Assembly (NCBI GenBank): GCA_905235425.1
Contig: CAJOKY010000089.1
Span: 1 to 8,747 of the forward strand
Length of the DNA: 8,747 nt
Source: an uncultured Selenomonadaceae bacterium
GTDB taxonomy: Bacteria > Bacillota > Negativicutes > Selenomonadales > Selenomonadaceae
Reading direction: 5' to 3'
The position numbers and the translations under genes were made by a program. The notes beneath the pieces are model-generated. The model was not told the DNA's origin. It saw only the letters and a list, made by a program, of their open reading frames with translations, and did not search any database. Positions 1-4,733 of the stretch are shown piece by piece. The first letter of the stretch is position 1. Every line of letters begins with the position of its first letter.

Positions 1-28
1 TCTTTTTTGCAGACAAAAAATTTTCCAT
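1..28 (-). CDS. N-terminus of an unidentified gene leaving the left edge
   Basis: An ATG at 28-26 on the minus strand is preceded by GGAG at 40-37 with an ideal 8-nt spacer. The frame stays open to the window edge and reads MENFLSAKK. Only nine complete codons are present, so no family can be named. The gene would be transcribed leftwards, just downstream of the terminator at 102-135, with a perfect TTGACA at 98-93 in the same direction. The support is the ribosome binding site and open frame only. Confidence 0.5.
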
Positions 29-79
29 TCACTTAACTCCATGAAAAAATAAAAATTTTCTAAACATTTTTGCATAATT

Positions 80-98
80 ATTATATTAACATTGTCAA
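80..98 (-). promoter_or_regulatory. Promoter-like sequences for the left-edge gene
   Basis: On the minus strand a perfect -35 hexamer TTGACA (98-93) and a perfect -10 hexamer TATAAT (85-80) both occur, but only 7 nt apart, so they cannot belong to the same standard promoter. With 16-17 nt spacing, TTGACA would face the poor -10 TATGCA or ATGCAA. The region is probably the promoter zone of the left-edge gene, but the exact elements are not resolved. Confidence 0.3.
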
Positions 99-101
99 GC
101 T

Positions 102-135
102 AAAAAAATCCTCCGCGTTTGGAGGATAATTTTTT
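102..135 (-). terminator. Bidirectional rho-independent terminator
   Basis: A perfect 7-bp stem, ATCCTCC (108-114) with GGAGGAT (121-127), closes a 6-nt GCGTTT loop. On the minus strand the stem runs directly into seven T (108-102). On the plus strand it is followed by AATTTTTT. It closes the decayed minus-strand reading frame at 554-154 and separates it from the left-edge gene. Confidence 0.75.
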
Positions 136-153
136 GCCTGTCACTGCCGGTAA

Positions 154-554
154 TTATTCGGCGTACAGGAGATATGGGCGCCGCTGTTCCTTGAAACGTT
201 TTACATCTTCCTGCCACATGGTAGAGATCCATTCCCTTATCCCGCAATTTAAGTTCTTTTTCACTACGAAAATCCACACCGTAACAGACTTCACTCAAAA
301 ATGGCGGATTGGGTGCGGTTTTAAGGCTTTTGGGGGTGAATTTATAGTAATAATAATTTTTAAGCGCAGATTTCGTCAATTTCTTCATAATCGGCGAGTT
401 CAAGCGTGCTAAACTCATCGGTGAACCATCTGGTAGCCTGATTGATGCGCGGAAAATTTTTCATTTTAATCGAGTTTACGAAAAAATTTTTTTGTCATAA
501 TACTTTTACGTCTATTCGCACGTTCTATGAAATTTGTGCCAATGCAATTTTCAT
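154..554 (-). pseudogene. Probable decayed protein gene, two frameshifts and two early stops
   Basis: On the minus strand ATG 554-552 has a strong AAGGAGT site (570-564, 9-nt spacer) and starts MKIALAQIS. It then meets TAG (527-525) and TGA (497-495). The same frame reopens for 44 codons (494-363), ending ELADYEEIDEICA at TAA 362-360. Protein-like sequence continues in a second frame across roughly 360-225 (LSEVCYGVDFRSEKELK). It finishes in the third frame with MWQEDVKRFKEQRRPYLLY and a TAA at 156-154, just before the terminator. The intact start signals, a terminator at the far end and coding-like text moving through three frames suggest a dead gene of about 130 codons. MKIALAQI is typical of carbon-nitrogen hydrolase N-termini, and VCY..DF with RRP..LY faintly recall that family, but this identity is weak. 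The alternative is a 34-codon ORF at 464-360 plus chance similarity. Confidence 0.4.
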
Positions 555-563
555 AAATAAATC

Positions 564-570
564 ACTCCTT
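564..570 (-). promoter_or_regulatory. Shine-Dalgarno site of the decayed gene
   Basis: AAGGAGT on the minus strand lies 9 nt before ATG 554-552. A well-preserved site in front of a frame that stops after nine codons is the main reason to treat 154-554 as a broken gene, not random intergenic DNA. Confidence 0.5.
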
Positions 571-680
571 AAAATTTTTTTGTGAAGATTTTACAACGTG
601 ACAAAAAATTTTTCCACAGCCCCTAAAATTTTTTCTGTGTTACTACGATTTAAAAGAAAATTTATTTCACGATAAAAAAG

Positions 681-695
681 AAATTTCAGAAAAAT
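681..695 (+). promoter_or_regulatory. CodY operator candidate in the codY leader
   Basis: AAATTTCAGAAAAAT matches the published CodY box AATTTTCWGAAAATT at 13 of 15 positions, with mismatches at positions 3 and 14. It lies 83 nt before the codY ATG. Possible -10 hexamers downstream (TATAGA 706, TAATAT 721, TATATA 728) have poor -35 partners. One option would place the -35 inside the box, fitting repression. Negative autoregulation of codY is known in other Bacillota. Its action here is inferred. Confidence 0.55.
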
Positions 696-758
696 ACTTT
701 TAATTTATAGAATGTTATGGTAATATTTATATAACTCTTAAGCACGAAAAAATTTTTT

Positions 759-766
759 AGGAGGGG
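759..766 (+). promoter_or_regulatory. Ribosome binding site of codY
   Basis: AGGAGGGG lies 11 nt before ATG 778. It is one of the strongest Shine-Dalgarno matches in the window and fixes the codY start. Confidence 0.75.
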
Positions 767-777
767 AAATTAAATAA

Positions 778-1554
778 ATGACGACACTTTTGGAGAAGAC
801 GCGGAAGATTAATAAGCTTCTGCAACGTTCAGAAAATGTTGAGTACGACGGCGTTTCAAAAGTTTTAAGCAACGTACTTGATGCCAACGTTTACATTATG
901 GACAAGAGCGGCGAAATTTGCGGCTATGCCTTCACGGACAATTTTGAATGCGAATTGATGATTGAAAAAGTTATTCGCAAGGGCAAATTTCCCAAGCCGT
1001 ATGTGCGCTGGCTGAATCGTTTGGAAGAGACGCAGGCAAATCGGCGTACGCGTAGTGGTACTTGTGCTTATGATGAAAATGCGCGTTGCTCATTTGAAAG
1101 CAAAAATACCACTATAGTGCCGATTTACGGCGTGGGACGTCGAATAGGTACGCTTATCATGGCACGTTACGACGAAGATTTCACCGAAGATGATATGATT
1201 CTTGCTGAATATGCAGCCACCGTTGTCGGAATGGAAATGCTTAGGGATCATACTGAGAAAATTGAAATTGAAGCGCGTAAAAAAGCTACGGTTCAAATTG
1301 CGTTGGCAACGTTGAGTTATTCTGAATCTGAAGCGGCGATAAATATTTTGGGCGAATTGGACGGACGCGAAGGTCTTTTGGTAGCATCGAAAATTGCGGA
1401 TCGCGTCGGCATAACTCGTTCAGTTATCGTGAATGCTCTGCGTAAGTTTGAATCTGCCGGCGTCATTGAATCAAAGTCACTCGGTATGAAAGGCACGTAC
1501 ATTAAAATTTTAAATGAATACTTGCTTGACGAGGTAAAAAAGCTTAAGCGTTAA
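778..1554 (+). CDS. codY: GTP-sensing transcriptional pleiotropic repressor CodY
   Basis: CodY is the cytoplasmic global regulator of Bacillota that binds DNA when branched-chain amino acids and GTP are plentiful, repressing amino-acid biosynthesis, transport and stationary-phase genes. The 258 residues match the family length of about 259. Residues 1 to about 155 form the ligand-sensing GAF domain (TTIVPIYGVGRRIGTLIMAR and LAEYAATVVGMEMLR are typical), then comes a long linking helix (KIEIEARKKATVQ). The winged helix-turn-helix near 200-245 is almost identical to other CodY proteins (ASKIADRVGITRSVIVNALR, SLGMKGTYIKILN). The start is ATG 778 behind AGGAGGGG. In the ligand loop the FP pair (KFPKPY) is kept, but by eye the arginine that contacts the ligand in Bacillus CodY is not at the matching place. 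The gene stands alone between a CodY-box leader and its own terminator, without the hslVU neighbours seen in some relatives. Confidence 0.97.
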   Translation: MTTLLEKTRKINKLLQRSENVEYDGVSKVLSNVLDANVYIMDKSGEICGYAFTDNFECELMIEKVIRKGKFPKPYVRWLNRLEETQANRRTRSGTCAYDENARCSFESKNTTIVPIYGVGRRIGTLIMARYDEDFTEDDMILAEYAATVVGMEMLRDHTEKIEIEARKKATVQIALATLSYSESEAAINILGELDGREGLLVASKIADRVGITRSVIVNALRKFESAGVIESKSLGMKGTYIKILNEYLLDEVKKLKR

Positions 1555-1577
1555 ATTTTGGCAGAATAAATTTTTTG

Positions 1578-1609
1578 ACGGCGTTTAATTTGCAGACGCC
1601 GTTTTTTTT
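1578..1609 (+). terminator. Rho-independent terminator of codY
   Basis: ACGGCGT (1578-1584) and ACGCCGT (1596-1602) form a perfect 7-bp GC-rich stem with an 11-nt loop, followed by a run of eight T. It begins 23 nt after the codY stop, so codY is probably monocistronic. Confidence 0.85.
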
Positions 1610-1617
1610 GCTACCTG

Positions 1618-1691
1618 CTAAAAACTAACAACCGGAGGCTTTTGGTAAACTCCAATCGGATAAAAAGTTTTTAGTATAACTTTAGTATAAC
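1618..1691. repeat. Long hairpin plus 11-bp tandem repeat
   Basis: CTAAAAACT (1618-1626) and AGTTTTTAG (1666-1674) are perfect 9-bp inverted arms. Inside them CCG (1632-1634) can meet CGG (1657-1659) and GAG (1635-1637) can meet CTC (1650-1652), with a bulge, making a two-part hairpin of about 57 nt. Directly overlapping its end is an 11-bp tandem duplication, TTTAGTATAAC at 1670-1680 and 1681-1691. It lies just past the codY terminator, has no open frame of note, and may be one end of a repeated non-coding element. Its function is unknown. Confidence 0.5.
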
Positions 1692-1713
1692 TACTTTCTT
1701 TTGGCGCGTTGAT

Positions 1714-1744
1714 TTACTTTTTCTTTAGCGTAAAGAAAAAGTAA
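1714..1744. repeat. Perfect 14-bp inverted repeat with 3-nt loop
   Basis: TTACTTTTTCTTTA (1714-1727), GCG, and TAAAGAAAAAGTAA (1731-1744) form a perfect 31-nt palindrome followed by CAAAAAGAAAAC. Palindromes of this form (ACTTTTTCTTT around a GC centre, then AACAAAAAGAAA) occur as dispersed intergenic repeats in a number of bacteria, so this is probably a copy of a repeat family. No T-run follows on either strand as in a classic terminator. Confidence 0.7.
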
Positions 1745-1762
1745 CAAAAAGAAAACATGGCG

Positions 1763-1876
1763 GGCGCGGCTGTAGTTCGCTTACTTGGTAAATAGTTTTA
1801 GCTTTTACGTACGCACGAGGTTACGGTAATTTCGGCGTTATCGTACGCAGCTCAGGTACATCCGCGCCGTCTTTTT
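1763..1876 (+). repeat. GC-rich inverted repeat enclosing about 80 nt, ending in a T-run
   Basis: GGCGCGG-c-TGTA (1763-1774) and TACA-t-CCGCGCC (1857-1868) are 12-nt inverted arms with one mismatch. The second arm is followed by GTCTTTTT. The enclosed 82 nt hold CGTACGCA twice, and the element is much richer in GC than its surroundings. No reading frame longer than about 12 codons uses it sensibly. It could be a structured RNA, the GC-rich half of the dispersed repeat starting at 1714, or a long-loop terminator. None of these can be chosen from sequence alone. Confidence 0.4.
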
Positions 1877-1885
1877 AACTCCTAC

Positions 1886-1950
1886 CTAGCTTTTAGCGAT
1901 TAGCTATTAGCGGTTAGCTGTTAGCTTCTAGCCTACTCTCTACCCTCTTC
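1886..1950. repeat. Heptanucleotide-phased array TTAGCNN x7, then CTACYCT x2
   Basis: TAG occurs at 1887, 1894, 1901, 1908, 1915, 1922 and 1929, exactly every 7 nt, with C always following and two variable bases. It continues into CTACTCT (1933) and CTACCCT (1940), also 7 nt apart. Units are degenerate at fixed positions but the spacing is exact. The same 7-nt period recurs at 4618-4683, 4685-4733 and 5067-5101. Confidence 0.8.
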
Positions 1951-1962
1951 ACCAATTTTTCG

Positions 1963-1991
1963 TTTACAATTAAAAAATTTTTTGGTAAAAT
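1963..1991 (+). promoter_or_regulatory. Promoter of the ylqD-rimM-trmD operon
   Basis: TTTACA (1963-1968) and TAAAAT (1986-1991) each match the housekeeping consensus at five of six bases and are separated by exactly 17 nt. Transcription would begin near 1998, giving a leader of about 30 nt that carries the GGAGG of ylqD. No CodY box or riboswitch is seen between them. Confidence 0.65.
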
Positions 1992-2028
1992 TCGCAAGTT
2001 GTAAATCTAAATATTGGAGGAAATATTA

Positions 2029-2424
2029 ATGGATAAAATTAGGGTTACGGTTCCCGTGACAGTTAAGGCAAAACTTACCGAAAAACTTCGTACGCGTCTT
2101 ATCGGCGATCTTGATAAGACTGTTCAGCAAATGGATCTTGAGATTAAGCAAATTAACATTGACCGTCAGCGCGAATTGAATAACCATCCTGAACAGGGTG
2201 AACAGATTGTGCGCTTTTTCGGCAACGAAGTTAATAAGCGTCAGCAAAATCGTGAAGATGCTCTCAACCGCAAAGAAATTCTTGAAAAGCTTGCTATTGG
2301 TGCTGAAATTGTTCAAGCTACATTGCCGCATCAAGTTGAATTGAAAATTGGTGACGACTTAAACGAAATTATGAACATTGAAATTCTGCTTGAAGACGAC
2401 AAAATTATTGCTATACGCGGCTAA
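2029..2424 (+). CDS. ylqD: YlqD family protein
   Basis: The 131-residue product has the look and the gene position of the YlqD family (DUF2869), a small Bacillota protein of unknown function encoded between rpsP/ylqC and rimM in Bacillus. A short N-terminal strand (RVTVPVTVKAKLT) is followed by a highly polar helical stretch, residues about 28-95 (MDLEIKQINIDRQRELN), likely to form a coiled coil. A strand-rich C-terminus (ATLPHQVELKIGDDL) comes last. ATG 2029 is preferred because GGAGG at 2016-2020 sits 8 nt upstream. A TTG at 2014 is in frame but would overlap that site. It is the first gene after a good promoter and lies 6 nt before rimM. A function in ribosome or RNA metabolism is only suggested by the context. 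Confidence 0.85.
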   Translation: MDKIRVTVPVTVKAKLTEKLRTRLIGDLDKTVQQMDLEIKQINIDRQRELNNHPEQGEQIVRFFGNEVNKRQQNREDALNRKEILEKLAIGAEIVQATLPHQVELKIGDDLNEIMNIEILLEDDKIIAIRG

Positions 2425-2430
2425 AAATTT

Positions 2431-2934
2431 ATGACAAATAGAAATCTTAATGAAGTTATAATCGGCAAACTCGGTAAAACACACGGCTTAAACGGTCTGA
2501 TTAAAATTATTCCGCTTACGGACTTTGAGGGACGTTTTGACTCTTTGCAAGAAGTTTTTGTAGGCGGCAATTTACGGCAGATTGAAAATGTTGCTCATAT
2601 CGGCGACGAGCTTTTTATAAAGTTCAAAAGTATTGATAACCGCGAACTTGCAAAGACTTTGACTAACAAAATTTTAACCGTGCCGCGCAGTCAAGTCGCT
2701 CCGCTTGATGAAGGCGAATTTTATACCTTCGACATAATCGGCTGTGAAGTTTTTGACGGCGAAAAAAAAATCGGCGTTGTTACCGAAGTTTTGAAAACCG
2801 GCAGCAATGACGTTTTTCAAGTTGAAGATGCTGACGGCAAAGAAATTTTGATTCCTGCGCTGAAAAGTATCGTAGACGAAATTAACGTTACCGATAAAAA
2901 AATTTTGATAAGCGGCTATGAAAATGCTGATTGA
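2431..2934 (+). CDS. rimM: Ribosome maturation factor RimM (16S rRNA processing)
   Basis: RimM binds the 30S head and ribosomal protein S19, helping late 16S rRNA processing and assembly. The 167 residues are of normal length. Residues 8 to about 90 form the N-terminal barrel domain, opening with VIIGKLGKTHGLNGLIKI, the family signature (GxxxxxHGxxGxxKV). Residues about 95-165 form the PRC-barrel domain (EGEFYTFDIIGCEVFD, GSNDVFQVEDADGKEILIPA, ending VDEINVTDKKILI). No Shine-Dalgarno sequence is visible before ATG 2431, only 6 nt after the ylqD stop, so translation is probably coupled. Its last 17 nt overlap trmD. The ylqD-rimM-trmD order is the usual Bacillota one. Confidence 0.96.
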   Translation: MTNRNLNEVIIGKLGKTHGLNGLIKIIPLTDFEGRFDSLQEVFVGGNLRQIENVAHIGDELFIKFKSIDNRELAKTLTNKILTVPRSQVAPLDEGEFYTFDIIGCEVFDGEKKIGVVTEVLKTGSNDVFQVEDADGKEILIPALKSIVDEINVTDKKILISGYENAD

Positions 2935-3601
2935 TATAATTACGCTTTTCCCTGAAATGTTCGGCGGCGTATTCGGCGAGAGTATCGTTAAACGCGCCGT
3001 CGATAACGGGATTTTAAAAATAAATTTAACGCAACTGCGCGACTTCGCGTTTGACAAGCACAAACAAGTTGACGATTCGCCATTCGGCGGCGGCAGCGGT
3101 ATGGTGCTTAAGCCTGAACCGATGTATCGCGCAGTTCGTCACGTTTTGGCGTCCGATGAAAATTTATCGCGCCGAATTATAATTACCGACCCCGCCGGTC
3201 AAACTTTCAATCAAGACAAGGCGAAGGAGCTTGCAAATTTCGAGCGGCTGATTTTTATCTGTGGGCATTATGAAGGCTTTGACGCGCGGATTTACGATTT
3301 AGCCGACGAATTAATTTCTATCGGCGATTACGTTTTAACCGGCGGCGAACTTCCTGCAATGGTGATAGTTGACGCCGTTTCAAGAATGTTGCCCGGCGTT
3401 TTGGGCGCTACTGATTCTGCCGTTACCGATTCTTTTTTTGACGGTATTTTGTCTTATCCTCAATATACAAGACCGCGCGATTTTGAAGGTAAAACCGTTC
3501 CGGACGTGTTGCTTTCCGGCAACCACGCAGAAATTAATAAATGGCGTCGAGAGCAAGCGTTAAAGCTTACCGAGTCACGACGTCCCGACCTTTTGGATTA
3601 A
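2918..3601 (+). CDS. trmD: tRNA (guanine-37-N1)-methyltransferase TrmD
   Basis: TrmD transfers a methyl group from S-adenosylmethionine to N1 of G37 in tRNAs that have G36, preventing +1 frameshifts. It is an essential SPOUT-class dimer with a trefoil knot. The 227 residues hold the family motifs in order: IDIITLFPEMF at the start, FGGGSGMVLKPEP (56-68), ICGHYEG (114-120), SIGDYVLTGGELPAM (134-148), the DSFFDGILSYPQYTRP loop with the likely catalytic Asp175, and the C-terminal GNHAEINKWRREQAL and RRPDLL. It overlaps rimM by 17 nt. ATG 2918 and ATG 2924 are both possible starts and neither has a good ribosome site, so coupling to rimM is likely. The rplS gene that often follows trmD is absent. 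Confidence 0.97.
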   Translation: MKMLIDIITLFPEMFGGVFGESIVKRAVDNGILKINLTQLRDFAFDKHKQVDDSPFGGGSGMVLKPEPMYRAVRHVLASDENLSRRIIITDPAGQTFNQDKAKELANFERLIFICGHYEGFDARIYDLADELISIGDYVLTGGELPAMVIVDAVSRMLPGVLGATDSAVTDSFFDGILSYPQYTRPRDFEGKTVPDVLLSGNHAEINKWRREQALKLTESRRPDLLD

Positions 3602-3603
3602 TC

Positions 3604-4614
3604 ATGAAAAAAATTTTAATAATTTTTATTCCACTACTTTTAATTGTTGCCATAGGTATCGGCGCAGTCATAGCATTCACCGGCAGTACAAAGACTTCAA
3701 AAAATCCTATGAAAAATCTTCGTCAAAGTGTTGTAAAGCACGACGCCGAAAGTTTTTATAAAATCCTTGACGTTGACGCAGTTTTAAATTCTGCCGCTGA
3801 AGAAATTTTAACCGCGCAGATTAATTCAAAAATTGACGTTATGGCTTATTCGACGCAGGAATTTACTACAGCTTATGAAAATCTCAAGCCTGATTTTATC
3901 GACGCGGCTAAAGTTGCTGTTGACGAATATGTTAAGACCGGAAAGGTTACCTTGCAACCGCCGCTGTCAACTGCGCAAAAATTTTTCAAAGACTCGGCAG
4001 TTACTTCCTGCACGATAAAAACTTTTTCAAAGCCGAAGACTGAAGGCAACGAAACTCATTCTACAGTTGAATTTTACAATGAAGGTCTGAATTTTTATTT
4101 TAAGCTTGACGTGACGCTTGAAAAAGTTGACGATACATGGAAAATTACGAACGCGAAGGGTTTTGAAAATTACTACAGCGGCTTTAATCGTGCGATGAAA
4201 AAGAAGTTGGAAAGCATTAACGCGCCGATTCGTGCGGATATTGCGGACAGCGTCAAGGTCAAAGGTTTTGAAGGCGCTGTGCATGAAGGTGACGAGTACG
4301 GCTTTTCAAAAATACTGAAACTTAAAATTAGAGCTGACTTGAAGTCTGAAAAGCCAATTGTGAGGATTGGCGGCAACGTCATTATCGACGGTAAGGAAGG
4401 GCGCGAAGGTGTTACGCCTTTTTCAGTTGATGTGACGGGCAATAAAAACGGCGTACAGGATTTTAATGTTGACAAAGTTTTAAATCCATTTGTACGTGAA
4501 GATGCCGACGTTATGCGGCACGGCTTACGCAAGAGTTTCATTCACATTGAAATTACGCAGATTGAGTTTGCGGACGGTACGATTCTCAGAGAGTTGAACG
4601 AACTTCCGGAATGA
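3604..4614 (+). CDS. Membrane-anchored protein, possibly DUF2939-like, function unknown
   Basis: The ORF encodes 336 residues from ATG 3604, two bases after the trmD stop, and so is probably the last gene of the operon. An in-frame ATG at 3541 lies inside trmD and adds a charged stretch before the hydrophobic segment, so it is not preferred. Residues 1-28 are a basic start and one membrane helix (ILIIFIPLLLIVAIGIGAVI) without a lipobox cysteine, so the rest is probably extracytoplasmic. NLRQSVVKHDAESFYKILDV (about 38-57) and the following helices resemble DUF2939-type proteins. A strand-rich part then ends VEFYNEGLNFYFKLDVTLEK and VDDTWKITNAKGF, like the NTF2-like folds in such proteins. A second beta domain follows (residues about 215-330). 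No catalytic motif was recognised. The DUF2939 link is by eye and tentative. Confidence 0.75.
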   Translation: MKKILIIFIPLLLIVAIGIGAVIAFTGSTKTSKNPMKNLRQSVVKHDAESFYKILDVDAVLNSAAEEILTAQINSKIDVMAYSTQEFTTAYENLKPDFIDAAKVAVDEYVKTGKVTLQPPLSTAQKFFKDSAVTSCTIKTFSKPKTEGNETHSTVEFYNEGLNFYFKLDVTLEKVDDTWKITNAKGFENYYSGFNRAMKKKLESINAPIRADIADSVKVKGFEGAVHEGDEYGFSKILKLKIRADLKSEKPIVRIGGNVIIDGKEGREGVTPFSVDVTGNKNGVQDFNVDKVLNPFVREDADVMRHGLRKSFIHIEITQIEFADGTILRELNELPE

Positions 4615-4617
4615 GAA

Positions 4618-4683
4618 TAGTAAGTAGTGAGTAGTGAGTAGTGAGTAGTAAGTAGTGAGTTAGTTAGTAGTTAGTAGTTAATA
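4618..4683. repeat. Heptanucleotide-phased array TAGTGAG / TAGTTAG
   Basis: TAG recurs every 7 nt at 4618, 4625, 4632, 4639, 4646 and 4653. After a 1-nt slip it continues at 4661, 4668 and 4675. The first part is nearly pure TAGTGAG and the second TAGTTAG. It starts 3 nt after the stop of the plus-strand gene at 3604-4614. With 4685-4733 it fills almost the whole space between two convergent genes. Confidence 0.85.
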
Positions 4684-4684
4684 C

Positions 4685-4733
4685 CTACCTCCTACCCCCT
4701 ACCCTCTACTCTCTACAATCTACCCTCTAATTT
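4685..4733. repeat. Heptanucleotide-phased array CTACNNN, inverted relative to 4618-4683
   Basis: CTAC begins at 4685, 4692, 4699, 4706, 4713 and 4720, with a degenerate CTAA at 4727, exactly every 7 nt. On the minus strand this reads GTAGNNN, so it is an inverted counterpart of the GTAGTGA array to its left. GTAG and CTAC blocks can pair in register, giving a long imperfect hairpin between the convergent genes. The array runs into the DUF512 gene, supplying its TAG stop (4722-4720) and last two codons. Confidence 0.85.

Noticed and set aside
119..412. Plus-strand ORF of 97 codons
   Set aside because: It overlaps the minus-strand decayed gene, has no convincing ribosome site, begins inside the terminator stem, and its product resembles no family.
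95..418. Minus-strand ORF of 107 codons taken as an intact gene
   Set aside because: Its first and last parts look non-coding, while better protein-like text lies in the other two frames. It also reads through the terminator. It is better explained as the middle frame of a decayed gene.
1756..1794. Short ORF MAGAAVVRLLGK in the structured spacer
   Set aside because: It is twelve codons without a ribosome site, inside a repeat-like element.
2014..2028. TTG start for ylqD at 2014
   Set aside because: The Shine-Dalgarno GGAGG would then be inside the coding sequence. ATG 2029 has ideal spacing from it.
2674..3063. Minus-strand ORF of 129 codons
   Set aside because: It lies entirely opposite the well-supported rimM and trmD and has no recognisable motif.
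3541..3603. Upstream extension of the membrane protein gene to ATG 3541
   Set aside because: It would lie inside the trmD coding region and put a charged stretch before a normal signal-anchor helix. ATG 3604 directly after the trmD stop is more natural.
4618..4733. CRISPR array
   Set aside because: Units are 7 nt and contiguous, with no 20-40 nt repeats, no spacers and no cas genes.
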